64,000 bases of DNA, from contig NZ_JAHBYB010000006.1 of NCBI RefSeq assembly GCF_019636155.1, forward strand, positions 1 to 64,000. The letters are read 5' to 3'. This DNA is from Brevundimonas sp. Lineage in GTDB: Bacteria; Pseudomonadota; Alphaproteobacteria; Caulobacterales; Caulobacteraceae. The notes beneath the pieces were generated by a model, which did not search any database, was not told where the DNA came from, and worked only from the letters and a program-made list of their open reading frames with translations. Position numbers and translations under genes: made by a program. Below, in pieces: positions 8,821 to 18,310 of the stretch (the first letter of the stretch is position 1; each line of letters begins with the position of its first letter).

Positions 8821-9344
8821 ATCTCCTTCAGCCCCGTCGCATAGCGGCGCCAATTCTCGACATAGTGGCGGGCCGAGGCCTTCAGGGCCTCGATCTGTCC
8901 CGGCTCAAGCTCGCGGACCACCTTGCCCGGCTGGCCCATCACCAGGCTGTTGTCCGGGATGATCTTGCCTTCGGTGATCAGGGCGTTGGCGCCGATCAGG
9001 CAGTTGTTCCCGATCCTGGCCCGACCCAGCACCACCGCCCCGATGCCGATCAGGCAGTTGTCGCCGATCTCGCAGCTGTGCAGCATGGCCATGTGCCCGA
9101 CCGTGACCCCCCGCCCGATGGTCAGGGGCTCGCCGGGGTCGGAATGCAGGACGCTGCCGTCCTGGATATTGCTGTCGGCGCCGATGGTGATCGGGTCGTT
9201 GTCGCCGCGCACCACCGCCCCGAACCAGACGCTGGCCCCCGGATGCAGAATCACGTCTCCTGTGACGACAGCGTTCGGCGCCACCCAGTATTCGCCCTGG
9301 GGCGGCAGCTGCGGTTTCTTGTCCGCCAACGCATAAATCGTCAT
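8817..9344 (-). CDS. Gamma-class carbonic anhydrase-like hexapeptide protein
   Basis: A 175-residue left-handed beta-helix protein of the YrdA/PaaY/CaiE gamma-carbonic anhydrase-like family. Hexapeptide repeats run from about residue 20 to 130. The expected zinc-site histidines are visible in [21 protein letters not shown] and neighbouring strands. Members are trimeric and bind metal; not all have proven CO2 hydratase activity. It is probably a monocistronic cytoplasmic enzyme. It is convergent with the PAS gene and divergent from phoH. Confidence 0.88.
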   Translation of the reverse strand: MTIYALADKKPQLPPQGEYWVAPNAVVTGDVILHPGASVWFGAVVRGDNDPITIGADSNIQDGSVLHSDPGEPLTIGRGVTVGHMAMLHSCEIGDNCLIGIGAVVLGRARIGNNCLIGANALITEGKIIPDNSLVMGQPGKVVRELEPGQIEALKASARHYVENWRRYATGLKEI

Positions 9345-9638
9345 AAGACCATCACCTTATTAAAGAAAACGAGCGCTTTAAGCTCTCGTAAACCACGCTA
9401 GCATCACAGTGTAAGTGCGATTCGAGGCTCTGTTTTCGCCCCGGATCAGAAGCCGGATCAAGCCCGGTCCGGTCAGTCCACGGAGAACGCGCGTGCTGCG
9501 TTCCGGTCGGCGGGTCATCCCGCTGAGCATTGAACCCGCAGACGACCCCGGTGGTCGCGTCGCGCCCCTTCTCCCGTTCATCCTCGTTCGAGGCGATGCC
9601 TTTCCGGCGTCGCCTTTTTTCATGCCCTGGAGGCGTCC

Positions 9639-10412
9639 ATGACCAAGCGTGCGGCACTCAAGCGTCAGGCCCGTGAGTTCGGTGTTCTCGACACCCGTCA
9701 GTTCGTCGAGGACGCCAAGGTCCGGCAGATGCCGCGTAACGCGGGGGGCGGCTGGTCGCCCTATCCGTCGAATGACGAACGCGACCAGGCCTATCTGAAG
9801 ACGCTGAAGCCCAAGTCGGAGGGCCAGGCCGAACTGATGGCGGCCATGGACACCCACAATCTGGTCATGGCCCTGGGCCCGGCGGGTACGGGCAAGACCT
9901 ATCTGGCCGTGGCCAAGGCGGTCGAGGCGCTGGAGGCCGGGCGCGTCGGCCGTATCGTCCTCAGCCGCCCGGCGGTCGAGGCGGGCGAATCCATCGGCTT
10001 CCTGCCCGGCGACATGGAGGACAAGCTGGCTCCCTATCTGCGGCCCCTCTACGACGCCCTGTCGGACCGGCTGTCGATGAAGCGCGTCAAGGCCCTGATG
10101 GCCGAGGGGCTGATCGAGATCGCCCCGATCGGCTACATGCGCGGCCGCACCCTGAACAACGCCTTCATCGTGGTGGATGAGGCCCAGAACTGCACCTACG
10201 TCCAGCTGAAGATGCTGCTGACCCGCCTGGGTTGGCACTCGACCATGGTGGTCACCGGCGACCCGCACCAGTCGGACCTCCTGCCCGGCGTCTCGGGCCT
10301 GTCCGACATCTCGGAGCGGCTGGAACAGGTGCCGGACATCGCCGTGGTCCGCCTGGCCGAACGCGACATCGTCCGCCACCCCCTGGTCGCCTCGATGATC
10401 GGGGTGCTGTAG
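9639..10412 (+). CDS. phoH: PhoH family P-loop ATPase
   Basis: A 257-residue PhoH-type protein. Walker A GPAGTGKT is at residues 80-87, and the Walker B segment FIVVDEAQN and the helicase-like TGDPHQSDL motif follow. PhoH proteins are RNA-associated ATPases; in alphaproteobacteria one member lies next to ybeY and another stands alone. The absence of ybeY next door suggests this is the stand-alone type. The roughly 290-base upstream region contains no gene and no promoter that I could identify with confidence. It is convergent with the antiporter gene nine bases away. Confidence 0.9.
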   Translation: MTKRAALKRQAREFGVLDTRQFVEDAKVRQMPRNAGGGWSPYPSNDERDQAYLKTLKPKSEGQAELMAAMDTHNLVMALGPAGTGKTYLAVAKAVEALEAGRVGRIVLSRPAVEAGESIGFLPGDMEDKLAPYLRPLYDALSDRLSMKRVKALMAEGLIEIAPIGYMRGRTLNNAFIVVDEAQNCTYVQLKMLLTRLGWHSTMVVTGDPHQSDLLPGVSGLSDISERLEQVPDIAVVRLAERDIVRHPLVASMIGVL

Positions 10413-10421
10413 CCCTCTGGA

Positions 10422-11660
10422 TCAGGCCACGTCGCGCACGGTCGGGGGGGAGGCGGCCGGAGCCTTCGCGCCTTGGGGCGCCGGGCGGGCGCCCATCCGG
10501 TCGATCAGGCCGAAGACGAAGGGGTGCAAGGAGATCGACAGCAGGGCGCCGGCCAGGATCAGGTCGCGCGTCTCGGCCCGCATCACCCCTTCCTGCAGGC
10601 CCAGGGCCGCCAGGATGAAGCTGAATTCCCCGATCTGGGCCAGACTGGCCGCGACGGTCAGGCCGGTCGCCCTGTCCAGCTTGAAGTGATGGGTGATGAC
10701 CAGGGCCGCCAGCGACTTGCCGATGATGATGATGCCCAGCACCCCGACCACCGCCAGGGGCCGGCTGACCAGGATGGCCGGATCGAACAGCATCCCCACC
10801 GAGACGAAGAACAGCACGGCGAAGGCGTCGCGCAGCGGCAGGGACCGCTCGGCCGCATTGTGCCCCAGGGGCGATCCGTTCAGCACCAGCCCCGCCAGGA
10901 AGGCGCCCAGGGCGAACGAGTGGAACAGCGCATAGGCCACCCAGGCGATGCCCAGGGCGATGGCCAGAACCCCCAGGGTGAACAGTTCCCGCGACCGGGT
11001 ATGGGCGATCCGCACCAGGAGCCAGGGCATGACCCGCCCGCCCAGCACCAGCATGACGGCGACGAAGGCCACGACCTTCAGAACGGTCCAGCCGACGCTG
11101 AACGCCAGGGCGGTCCCGTCCACCGCCTCTCCCGGACGGACCAGGATCATGGGCAGCATGACCAGGGCGATGACGATCACCAGGTCCTCGACGATCAGCC
11201 AACCGACCGCGATCCGTCCGATCTCGCCCTTGCTCTGCTTTCGCTCCTCCAGCGCCCGCATCAGCACGACGGTGGAGGCCACGGACAGGGAGAAGCCCAT
11301 CAGGGTGGCTTCCAGATCGCTCATCCCCAGCAGGAACCGGCCCAGCAGCCAGCCCATGCCGGTCGCGGCGGCGATCTGGGCCAGGGCGCCGGGCAGCGCG
11401 ACCTTTCGCACCTGCATCAGGTCGCGCGGCGAGAAATGCAGCCCGACCCCGAACATCAGCAGGATGACGCCGATCTCGGCCAGCTGGGGCGCCAGATGGG
11501 TGTCGGCGACGAACCCCGCCGTGTGCGGCCCCGCCACCACCCCCGCCACCAGATAGCCCACCAGGGGCGACAGCTTCAGCCGATTGGCGATCATGCCGAA
11601 CACGAAGGCCAGGACGAAGGCCCCGACCAGGGTGACGATCAGGCTGTCGGCATGGGGCAT
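10422..11660 (-). CDS. Monovalent cation:proton antiporter (CPA2 family, YbaL/KefB-like)
   Basis: A 412-residue integral membrane protein with about 12 predicted membrane helices and the CPA2 signature segments (LKLSPLVGYLVAGVVAGPH, ASTVVLMRALE, FALGAFLAGLVL, FFVSVGMLFDP, LAQIGEFSFILA). The family exchanges K+ or Na+ for protons, often under stress. It ends after the membrane domain and lacks the cytoplasmic TrkA-N/RCK domain found in KefB, KefC and YbaL, so it resembles the shortened members. No separate RCK subunit is adjacent. Confidence 0.88.
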   Translation of the reverse strand: MPHADSLIVTLVGAFVLAFVFGMIANRLKLSPLVGYLVAGVVAGPHTAGFVADTHLAPQLAEIGVILLMFGVGLHFSPRDLMQVRKVALPGALAQIAAATGMGWLLGRFLLGMSDLEATLMGFSLSVASTVVLMRALEERKQSKGEIGRIAVGWLIVEDLVIVIALVMLPMILVRPGEAVDGTALAFSVGWTVLKVVAFVAVMLVLGGRVMPWLLVRIAHTRSRELFTLGVLAIALGIAWVAYALFHSFALGAFLAGLVLNGSPLGHNAAERSLPLRDAFAVLFFVSVGMLFDPAILVSRPLAVVGVLGIIIIGKSLAALVITHHFKLDRATGLTVAASLAQIGEFSFILAALGLQEGVMRAETRDLILAGALLSISLHPFVFGLIDRMGARPAPQGAKAPAASPPTVRDVA

Positions 11661-11778
11661 CGGCGCTCCGCGTCAGCGAAAGGTCGGAATCGGGGTTCCG
11701 GTCTAGATGGCGGTCGCGGCGTCCTTCGACAAGGCGGGCAGCGGATATGCCGCACGAAAACCCGCGTTCGGATTCGCC

Positions 11779-12579
11779 CTAACGCGGATCGACCGACTGG
11801 GCGAGGCGCTCGGCCAGGACGCGGTCGGCCCCGTCCACGCTGGCGACCCAGACGTGGATTTCGCGCGGTGCGGCGTCACGCTGGAACAGGTGCTCCAGGG
11901 CCAGGCGTTGTCCCTCCTCCGTCACCACAACCGAGGTGCGGCCGGCCGCCTGGACCTGCTGGCCGTCATAGATCGGAAACTGCGAGGCCGGCCCGGCATA
12001 GATCATGGCCAGGGTGCGGCCGGCCTTGCGGACCGACCAGATGCGGAAATCCGGCCCCGGCCGGGCCGCCGTGATCGTCGTTCCCGCCGGCAGGTCGACA
12101 CGGAAGGGCAGGGCCGCGATGGCGGCGGCGTCCAGGGGGGCGGGCTCCGGCTCGGGCGCGGGCTCGGCCGTCGTTTCGGGCGTCGGCCCCGGGGGCGCTT
12201 CCGTCGTCGACCGCGGCGTCGCGGCGGGTGAAGAGGCGGGCGCGGTCGCCGGGCGCGTCTGGGCCTGAGCTGGTCCCTGCGCCTGAGCCGGGGCGGGAGT
12301 GGTCTGGGCCTGCGGCGCCTGGGCCCGAGGGGGCTGGACCGCCGGGGTCCGGGCGGGCTCGATGGCCGGCGCCGCAACGGGCCGGGTGCTGACCTGGTCC
12401 TCGTCGCGCGGGGTGGCCGGGGCCATGGCCGAAGGCGGCGCCTGGTTCAGCGACCGGGTGATGGCCGAACTGCTGGTCGACTGTCCCCCCGCATTCTGGG
12501 CTTGGGTCTGGGCCTGGGCCGATGCGGCGGGAAGGGCGACGGCCGCCGCGGCGACGGCGAGAAGGGTAAGGGATTTCAT
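11779..12579 (-). CDS. Secreted protein with a long Pro/Ala-rich linker
   Basis: A 266-residue protein with a signal peptide (AASAQAQ near residue 24), then roughly 120 residues of Pro/Ala/Gln/Thr-rich disordered linker. A compact C-terminal domain (about residues 160-266) contains PFRVDLPAGTTI and EIHVWVAS segments. The linker suggests a domain held away from the membrane or wall. I do not recognise the C-terminal domain. It lies downstream of the histidine kinase gene on the same strand (61-base gap) and could share its transcript. Confidence 0.7.
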   Translation of the reverse strand: MKSLTLLAVAAAAVALPAASAQAQTQAQNAGGQSTSSSAITRSLNQAPPSAMAPATPRDEDQVSTRPVAAPAIEPARTPAVQPPRAQAPQAQTTPAPAQAQGPAQAQTRPATAPASSPAATPRSTTEAPPGPTPETTAEPAPEPEPAPLDAAAIAALPFRVDLPAGTTITAARPGPDFRIWSVRKAGRTLAMIYAGPASQFPIYDGQQVQAAGRTSVVVTEEGQRLALEHLFQRDAAPREIHVWVASVDGADRVLAERLAQSVDPR

Positions 12580-12640
12580 GGTCCGACCTTCGCCCCGGAA
12601 AGCGACGATCGCAAGGCGCCGGGAACCGCGCGTGACGGTA

Positions 12641-14344
12641 TCAGGCGGCGGGCATCTCGACCCAGAACGCGGAGCCCTCGCCCACGGTCGAACGCACCCC
12701 GATGGTCCCGCCCTGCAGTTCGGTCAGCCGCTTGGCCAGGGCCAGGCCGATGCCGTGCCCCTCGACCGACGACCGCTCCAGACCCAGACGATTGAAGGGC
12801 TCGAACAACTGGGCCTGTTTCTCAGGCGACAGACCCGGCCCCTGGTCGATCACCTCGATGCGGACCACGCCGCCCGCCCGTCGGGCGTGCAGCCGAACCT
12901 TGCCGCCGGTCCCGCCGTATTTGACGGCGTTGCTGCCCAGGTTGGCGACGATCTGGTTCAGCCTCTGGGAATCCGCCAGGGCCACCAGGGACTCGCCTTC
13001 GGCCTCGATCTCGATCTCCACCCCCGCCGCCTCGGGCCGCAGGACCAGGGCGCGCCGCACATCCTCCAGAAGACCCCGCACGTCGGTGGGCCGCAACTCC
13101 ACGCGCACGGCGCCCGATTCCGCTCGCGCCACGTCCAGCAGGTCGTGCGACAGGCTCTCGACCTGGCGGGCGGTCTTGACCAGCATCTCGGCCATCTCGG
13201 CCTGGGTCGGGCTGACTGGCCCCAGCTGGCCGCTGGTCCACAGCTGGCCGATGCCGATGATCCCCCCGACCGGGCTCTTGATCTCGTGCGCCACATTGGC
13301 CAGCAGCCGCGACTTGGCCTCGGACGCCAGTTCGGCGCGCCTCTGGCCCGCGCGGGCGCGTTCGGCCAGGGCGTCGCGCTCATCCAGCAGCACCGCGACC
13401 AGCATGATCGGCAGATAGCCGAACAGGACCAGCAGCTGGGCCATCATGGCGGCCTGCGCCGGCTCGAACCTCAGGGCGTAGGGGCCGTTGCCCATCATCG
13501 ACCCGCCAACCGCCGTGATCGCCACCACCATCAGGGCCGCCGTCGCGCCCAGCACCCGCAACCGCGCCGCGATCAGCAGCAGGAAGGGCAGAAGGGTGAA
13601 GGTTATGGGCAGGTTCAGGGTCGAGAAGGTCAGGACGCACAGGGCGCCCAGGACGGCGAACAGGCCAGCCGCCTCGACCATCCGCCACGGACGCGCGAAC
13701 ATCGCCAGCCGCCTCGGCGTCAGGGCCAGGCCGAAACCGCCCACGACCGCCATGCCCAGGGCGTGCCCGAACCACCAGGTCTGGAACGCCGGCGCGGGGT
13801 CGGCCCCGGTCATGACCTGCAGCATCAGGGCGGCGAAGGCGGCGGCCGGCAGGGGCGCGACCACACCCGCGCTCAGCAGGAATCGCGCCGCGCCTTCGAC
13901 GGTGGACAGGTTCGCATCGGGCGCGAAACGGCGCACCAGCACCACCGCCGCGACGATCTCGATCATGTTGGCGGCGGTGAACATCAGGCTCAGGGCCGGC
14001 GGATTGCCGACCAGGAACTCGGCCGCCAGCACCCCGGCCGTCATCAGCCCGCCGAAACACAGGTCGTAGGCGACGCCCCGGCCGCTGCGCAGCCACACCG
14101 CCACGGCCAGGCCGCCTGCGCCCCACAGCGCCGAGACCAGGCCCGCGGACCGGGCGAACAGGATGCTGACGACGATCAGCCCGGCCACACCCACCGCCGT
14201 CAGGATCGGGGCCAGGGGCTGGGCGAACAGGGCCGAGGCGCTGTTCCGCGCGCCCGCCGGGGCGGCGGCGCGCGCCGGCTGCATCGGCGCCGTCGGTCGG
14301 ACGGGCCGGGCCTGGGGGTCGGAGGTGAGCACGCGGCTCGTCAT
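12641..14344 (-). CDS. Membrane-bound sensor histidine kinase (MASE1-like input)
   Basis: A 567-residue kinase. An N-terminal region with about eight to nine hydrophobic helices (residues 40-325) resembles a MASE1 integral-membrane sensor. A coiled segment, HisKA (H-box NVAHEIKSPVGG, about residue 350) and HATPase_c follow, with an N-box near GSNAVKYGG, G1 DQGPGLSP and G2 GHGIGLALAKRL. It autophosphorylates on the H-box histidine and should pass phosphate to a response regulator. No response regulator gene is adjacent, so it is an orphan kinase here. The signal is unknown. Confidence 0.88.
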   Translation of the reverse strand: MTSRVLTSDPQARPVRPTAPMQPARAAAPAGARNSASALFAQPLAPILTAVGVAGLIVVSILFARSAGLVSALWGAGGLAVAVWLRSGRGVAYDLCFGGLMTAGVLAAEFLVGNPPALSLMFTAANMIEIVAAVVLVRRFAPDANLSTVEGAARFLLSAGVVAPLPAAAFAALMLQVMTGADPAPAFQTWWFGHALGMAVVGGFGLALTPRRLAMFARPWRMVEAAGLFAVLGALCVLTFSTLNLPITFTLLPFLLLIAARLRVLGATAALMVVAITAVGGSMMGNGPYALRFEPAQAAMMAQLLVLFGYLPIMLVAVLLDERDALAERARAGQRRAELASEAKSRLLANVAHEIKSPVGGIIGIGQLWTSGQLGPVSPTQAEMAEMLVKTARQVESLSHDLLDVARAESGAVRVELRPTDVRGLLEDVRRALVLRPEAAGVEIEIEAEGESLVALADSQRLNQIVANLGSNAVKYGGTGGKVRLHARRAGGVVRIEVIDQGPGLSPEKQAQLFEPFNRLGLERSSVEGHGIGLALAKRLTELQGGTIGVRSTVGEGSAFWVEMPAA

Positions 14345-14415
14345 TCGATCATTCTCGGTCGGACGTTCCGAACCGGAATAACCAGAGGTCTCCTAATATC
14401 CCCTGAAGCGCGAAT

Positions 14416-15069
14416 TCAGCCGGCCAGGGCCCGGTTCAGGGCCGCCACCCCCGCCGCCGGCCCTCCGGGATGGGCCCAGACCCCGGCGCTGACGGCCACG
14501 AAGTCGGCCCCCGCCTCGGCCAGAACGCGGGCGTTGTCGGCCGTGATCCCGCCTATGGCCACGCAGGGGATTTCCATCGCCGCCTGCCAGGCGTTCAGCA
14601 GTTCGGGCTCGACCCGCTGCACCGCGTCCTTGGTCGTGGTCGGGAAGAAGGCGCCGAAGGCCACATAGTCCGCCCCTCCCTCGGCCGCCTCCATCGCCAG
14701 GTGATAGCTGCCGTGACAGGTGACGCCGATCATGGCGTCCGGCCCCAGGGTCCGGCGCGCCTCGGCCAGGGAGGCGTCCCCCTGGCCCACATGGACCCCG
14801 TCGCAGCCCAGTTCGCGCGCCAGATCGGGCCGGTCGTTCAGGATCACCGCCACCCCCCGCGCCTGGGCGATCGGCGCCAGCCGCCGCACGGCCGCGCGGA
14901 TCGCCTCGTCCGGGGCGGGCTTCAGCCGGATCTGCAGGGCCGCGACCTCGCCCGCGTCCAGCGCCGCCTCCAGGTCGGCCGCGAAGGCCTCCAGGTCCGC
15001 GATCTGCGGCGGGGTCAGCAGATACAGGCGGCACGGCGGGCGCGGCGGGGTGGTCGGGGATCTGGCCAT
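14416..15069 (-). CDS. thiE: Thiamine-phosphate synthase
   Basis: A 217-residue TIM-barrel ThiE protein. It joins HMP pyrophosphate and thiazole phosphate to give thiamine monophosphate. Family motifs visible are [40 protein letters not shown](T)TK and VAIGGIT. The canonical Lys in the QxRxK segment and the GxFxTxTK loop are present. No other thiamine gene is beside it. It is divergent from bfd. Confidence 0.9.
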   Translation of the reverse strand: MARSPTTPPRPPCRLYLLTPPQIADLEAFAADLEAALDAGEVAALQIRLKPAPDEAIRAAVRRLAPIAQARGVAVILNDRPDLARELGCDGVHVGQGDASLAEARRTLGPDAMIGVTCHGSYHLAMEAAEGGADYVAFGAFFPTTTKDAVQRVEPELLNAWQAAMEIPCVAIGGITADNARVLAEAGADFVAVSAGVWAHPGGPAAGVAALNRALAG

Positions 15070-15146
15070 GGCCCGCCATCCCGCTTCCCGCCGCCCGCGT
15101 CAATCCGCCAATCTGAGAATGAATTGCACTCGCCGACGATCCTGCT

Positions 15147-15371
15147 ATGGAGAACCATTCGCAACGCCTCCCGAGCTCGCCTCCCGTGTATGTCTGCAAC
15201 TGCAACGGCCTGCGCCAGCGCGATGTGGCCCTGGCCATCGAGGCCGGCGCCGCCCGCCCGCGCGACGTGTTCGAACGTCACCAGTGCGCCCCCCAGTGCG
15301 CCAAATGCGTCTGCGAAATGCGTCAGATGATCCAGGAAGGCCGCGACGCCTTCGCCCTGGCCGCCGAATAG
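15147..15371 (+). CDS. bfd: Bacterioferritin-associated ferredoxin
   Basis: A 74-residue Bfd-type [2Fe-2S] protein. The cysteine pattern is C-N-C near residue 17 and CAKCVC near residue 51, matching the four cluster ligands of the BFD-like fold. Bfd reduces the bacterioferritin core so that stored iron is released. Its partner gene bfr follows 125 bases downstream. The upstream A/T-rich stretch (15113-15131) is a weak Fur-like match; the intergenic box before bfr is better. Confidence 0.9.
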   Translation: MENHSQRLPSSPPVYVCNCNGLRQRDVALAIEAGAARPRDVFERHQCAPQCAKCVCEMRQMIQEGRDAFALAAE

Positions 15372-15382
15372 TTTTCGGAAAC

Positions 15383-15401
15383 AATAATCACTCGCATTTT
15401 C
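15383..15401. promoter_or_regulatory. Fur-box-like site between bfd and bfr
   Basis: On the minus strand the 19 bases read GAAAATGCGAGTGATTATT, matching 13 of 19 positions of the classical Fur box GATAATGATAATCATTATC. It stands out as AT-rich in a GC-rich region and lies 96 bases before bfr. In alphaproteobacteria the same type of site can be read by Fur or by Irr. Confidence 0.5.
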
Positions 15402-15496
15402 AATGCAGTGATAAGTGTTCGCAAGTGAACATCGCCCCCTTTCTTCGTGTTATCTGAGCCGGACGCCGACGAATCCGCGGCGCAGGAGGCGACGAC

Positions 15497-15997
15497 ATGA
15501 AGGGCGATCCCGCGATCATCCGCACCCTCAACGCGGTGCTGACCAACGAACTGACGGCGGTGAATCAGTATTTCCTGCACGCCCGGATGTTCGAGAGCTG
15601 GGGCCTCAGCCACCTGGGCCATGTCATCTACGATGAATCGATCGGCGAGATGAAGCACGCCGACATGCTGATCAAGCGCATCCTGTTCCTGGACGGCCTG
15701 CCCAACCTGCAGGACCTGCACAAGCTCAAGGTCGGGGAGGAGCCCATCGAATGCCTGGGCGCCGATCTCCAGCTCGAGATCGACAGCCGGGTGACCACCG
15801 CCGCCGCCGTGACCCAGTGCGAAGAGGCCCGCGACTACGTCAGCCGTGACCTGCTGATGAAGATTCTGGCCGACACCGAGGAGCACATCGACTTCCTCGA
15901 GAACCAGCACAAGCTGATCGAACTGATGGGCGCCCAGAACTATCTGCAGTCGGCGATGAAGGAGATCGTCACCGACGGCGCGGCCACCGGGAACTAG
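15497..15997 (+). CDS. bfr: Bacterioferritin
   Basis: A 166-residue haem-containing iron-storage ferritin that assembles as a 24-mer and oxidises and stores Fe(II). Ferroxidase ligands Glu18, Glu51, His54, Glu94 and His130 and the haem ligand Met52 are in place. The position of E. coli Glu127 is Thr here (DTEEH), with Glu at 128 and 129, so one ligand of the di-iron site appears changed or shifted. AGGAGG lies seven bases before the ATG. It follows bfd with an intervening Fur-like site. Confidence 0.93.
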   Translation: MKGDPAIIRTLNAVLTNELTAVNQYFLHARMFESWGLSHLGHVIYDESIGEMKHADMLIKRILFLDGLPNLQDLHKLKVGEEPIECLGADLQLEIDSRVTTAAAVTQCEEARDYVSRDLLMKILADTEEHIDFLENQHKLIELMGAQNYLQSAMKEIVTDGAATGN

Positions 15998-16040
15998 GCC
16001 CGCCCCCGCTCATTCCCCCTCCCACAGCCAGGAGGGCCGG

Positions 16041-16595
16041 ATGACCGATATCGACGACGCCATCGACGAGGTGCGCGACCGCGCCGCCGACCTGCTGAAC
16101 GCCGAAGGGCGCAGCCTCGGCCATGTCCTGATGGGCGTCGCCCTGACCGCCGGATTCGCCCTGGCGGCTGCCGCCCTGGCGCGCGGAACCCTGCATCCCC
16201 GCCCGCCGAGGCTTCAGGATGCGCGAGAAGGCGACGCACCGATCACCGAACGGCCGCGCGGCGCCTTCAGCCTGATCCTGCCCGCGGTCTTTTCGGCCAC
16301 CACCCTGTCGGCGGTGCGGGTCTGGAACGCCCCGGCCCGCCCGGAACGCACCCGCGCCATGGCCCTGTGGGCCGTGGCCCAGTCCCTGAACGCGGTCTGG
16401 ATCGCCCTGCGGCCCGCCAGCCGGACGCTCCAGGTCGCCGCCGCCATGTCCACCGCCGGCATGGCCGCGGCCTTCGCCCATGAGGCCCGCAAGCTGGACC
16501 CCGGCGCCGGCAAGCTGGCCGCCCCGACCGGCGCCGGCGTCCGCCTGGCCAACCGCATCGACCGCAAGGCGGGCACGGAGCACACCCTGCATTGA
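16041..16595 (+). CDS. Membrane protein with TspO/MBR-like features
   Basis: A 184-residue protein with several hydrophobic helices (about residues 27-47, 75-92, 107-123, 128-146). The C-terminal half shows the spacing of TspO/MBR proteins: a W..AQSLNAVW helix start, a long hydrophobic helix, then P.AG.L..P and a final helix ending near LANRI, like the TspO Q..LN..W and P...LN signatures. TspO binds porphyrins and is linked to tetrapyrrole handling, which would fit the neighbouring haem-ferritin. The similarity is remote and read by eye. Confidence 0.45.
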   Translation: MTDIDDAIDEVRDRAADLLNAEGRSLGHVLMGVALTAGFALAAAALARGTLHPRPPRLQDAREGDAPITERPRGAFSLILPAVFSATTLSAVRVWNAPARPERTRAMALWAVAQSLNAVWIALRPASRTLQVAAAMSTAGMAAAFAHEARKLDPGAGKLAAPTGAGVRLANRIDRKAGTEHTLH

Positions 16596-16621
16596 GATCT
16601 TAGGGATGGTCGGACACGAAA

Positions 16622-16647
16622 AGGGGGCGACCGCGCGGTCGCCCCCT
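16622..16647 (-). terminator. Terminator at the end of the ftsZ transcript
   Basis: A perfect 13-base-pair palindrome, AGGGGGCGACCGC/GCGGTCGCCCCCT. On the minus strand it is followed by TTCGTG after the stem, and it lies 27 bases past the ftsZ stop. It also separates the convergent TspO-like gene. Confidence 0.75.
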
Positions 16648-16673
16648 AATTCCTAACCCCTAAGCCCTACTCC

Positions 16674-18260
16674 CTAGTTCGCCAGTCGGCGAAGAAAGGA
16701 GGGGATTTCGAGGTCGTCGTCGGCCTGGCCCGTCTGGGGCGACTCGATCTCCGGCTCGGCCGGGACGGCGGCCGAGGCGCGTGGGCCGGGGCGGGCGCCG
16801 TAGGTTGGGGCCGGGGCGGCGCGGCGGCCGCGACCGAACAGGCTCCAGCCCGACTTGCGGTGATGATCGCCGTCGTCGGCCGGATAGTCGTCGGCCGCCC
16901 CGGTCTCGGGCGCGGCGACCGGGGCGGCCCGGTCCATGTAGAGGTCGCCCTGGACCGTCGGGGCGGCGGCGCGGGCGGCGGCGGGCTCGCCGGCTTCATA
17001 GGCCTCGACCCAGGGATCGATGATCGGCTCCAGGGTGCGCGGCGCCTCGGCGGCGTGGATCACCGGCTCGGCCCGGGTCTCGGCGGCCGTGGCGGGCGCG
17101 AAGGTCGGCTGGACCACCGGCGCCTCGGCGCGGGCGGCGGGGGCCGGACGGGCCGGAGCTTCGGCGCGGACCGGCTCGGCGCGCGCGGCCTCGTAACGGG
17201 TCGGGACGGGTTGAGGCGCGGCGGCCTGGGGCGCGCCCGGGCGGCGGATGTCGCCGGGACGGGCGGCCGGGGTCGGCTCGATCTTCTGCATCGAGGCCTC
17301 GTCCATGCCGGTGGCGACCACCGAGACGCGGATCTTGCCGTCCAGGGCCGGATCGAAGGCGGCGCCGAAAATGATGTTGGCGTCGGCGTCGACTTCCGCC
17401 GAGATGGCGTTGGCGGCCTCATCGACCTCCAGCAGGGTCATGTCCATGCCGCCGGTGATGTTGACCAGGACGGCCTTGGCGCCCTTCAGGCTGGTCTCGT
17501 CCAGCAGGGGATTGGCGATGGCGTTCTGGGCCGCCAGCAGGGCGCGGTCCTCGCCCTCGGCCTCGCCGGTGCCCATCATGGCCTTGCCCATTTCCGACAT
17601 GACGGCGCGGACGTCGGCGAAGTCCAGGTTGATCAGGCCCGGCAGGATCATCAGGTCGGTGATCGAGCGCACGCCCGAGTGCAGCACCTGGTCGGCCATG
17701 CCGAAGGCGTCGGCGAAGGTGGTGCGCTCATTGGCGACGCGGAACAGGTTCTGGTTCGGAATGACGATCAGGGTGTCGACGTAGCGCTGAAGCTCGGCGA
17801 TGCCCGCGTCGGCCAGCCGCATGCGGTGGCGGCCCTCGAAGGTGAAGGGCTTGGTCACGACGCCGACGGTCAGGATGCCGCGGTCGCGGGCGCATTTGGC
17901 GATGATGGGGGCCGCGCCCGTGCCGGTGCCGCCGCCCATCCCGGCGGTGATGAAGATCATGTGCGCGCCTTCCAGGTGCGCGTGAATCTCGTCGGCGGAT
18001 TCCTCGGCGGCGTTCATGCCGACTTCCGGATGCGCCCCCGCCCCCAGGCCTTGGGTGATCGTCTCGCCCAGTTGGATGCGGCGGTCGGTCTTGGCGAACG
18101 ACAGGTGCTGGGCGTCGGTGTTGGCGACGACGAACTCGACCCCTTCAAGGCCGGCGTCGATCATGTTGTTGACGGCGTTGCCGCCCGCCCCGCCCACGCC
18201 GAAGACGACGATGCGAGGCTTCAGTTCCGTGGTTTCCGGACGCACCAGAGAAAGAGACAT
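16674..18260 (-). CDS. ftsZ: Cell division protein FtsZ
   Basis: A 528-residue tubulin-like GTPase that forms the Z ring. The GTP-binding loop GGGTGTG is at 109-115, the T7-loop segment NLDFADV is present, and the globular core ends near residue 320. A long Pro/Ala/Glu-rich linker (about 320-515), longer than in E. coli and typical of Caulobacterales, ends in the conserved C-terminal peptide [14 protein letters not shown], which binds FtsA and other partners. It is the last gene of the dcw cluster, 192 bases after ftsA. That gap carries CtrA-type and GANTC sites, so ftsZ very likely has its own promoter. Confidence 0.98.
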   Translation of the reverse strand: MSLSLVRPETTELKPRIVVFGVGGAGGNAVNNMIDAGLEGVEFVVANTDAQHLSFAKTDRRIQLGETITQGLGAGAHPEVGMNAAEESADEIHAHLEGAHMIFITAGMGGGTGTGAAPIIAKCARDRGILTVGVVTKPFTFEGRHRMRLADAGIAELQRYVDTLIVIPNQNLFRVANERTTFADAFGMADQVLHSGVRSITDLMILPGLINLDFADVRAVMSEMGKAMMGTGEAEGEDRALLAAQNAIANPLLDETSLKGAKAVLVNITGGMDMTLLEVDEAANAISAEVDADANIIFGAAFDPALDGKIRVSVVATGMDEASMQKIEPTPAARPGDIRRPGAPQAAAPQPVPTRYEAARAEPVRAEAPARPAPAARAEAPVVQPTFAPATAAETRAEPVIHAAEAPRTLEPIIDPWVEAYEAGEPAAARAAAPTVQGDLYMDRAAPVAAPETGAADDYPADDGDHHRKSGWSLFGRGRRAAPAPTYGARPGPRASAAVPAEPEIESPQTGQADDDLEIPSFLRRLAN

Positions 18261-18310
18261 GTAAGTTCCGACCTTCCGACCCTGCCCTGTCCGCCCCGCG
18301 AAATCCCGCC

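Noticed and set aside
9345-9638. Possible CtrA or Fur site or small gene in the roughly 290-base gap before phoH
   Set aside because: Only poor partial matches (for example TTAA-N7-TAAA) and no protein-like frame; nothing supportable seen.
15113-15131. Second Fur-like box upstream of bfd
   Set aside because: Only about 11 of 19 consensus matches, clearly weaker than the site at 15383-15401.
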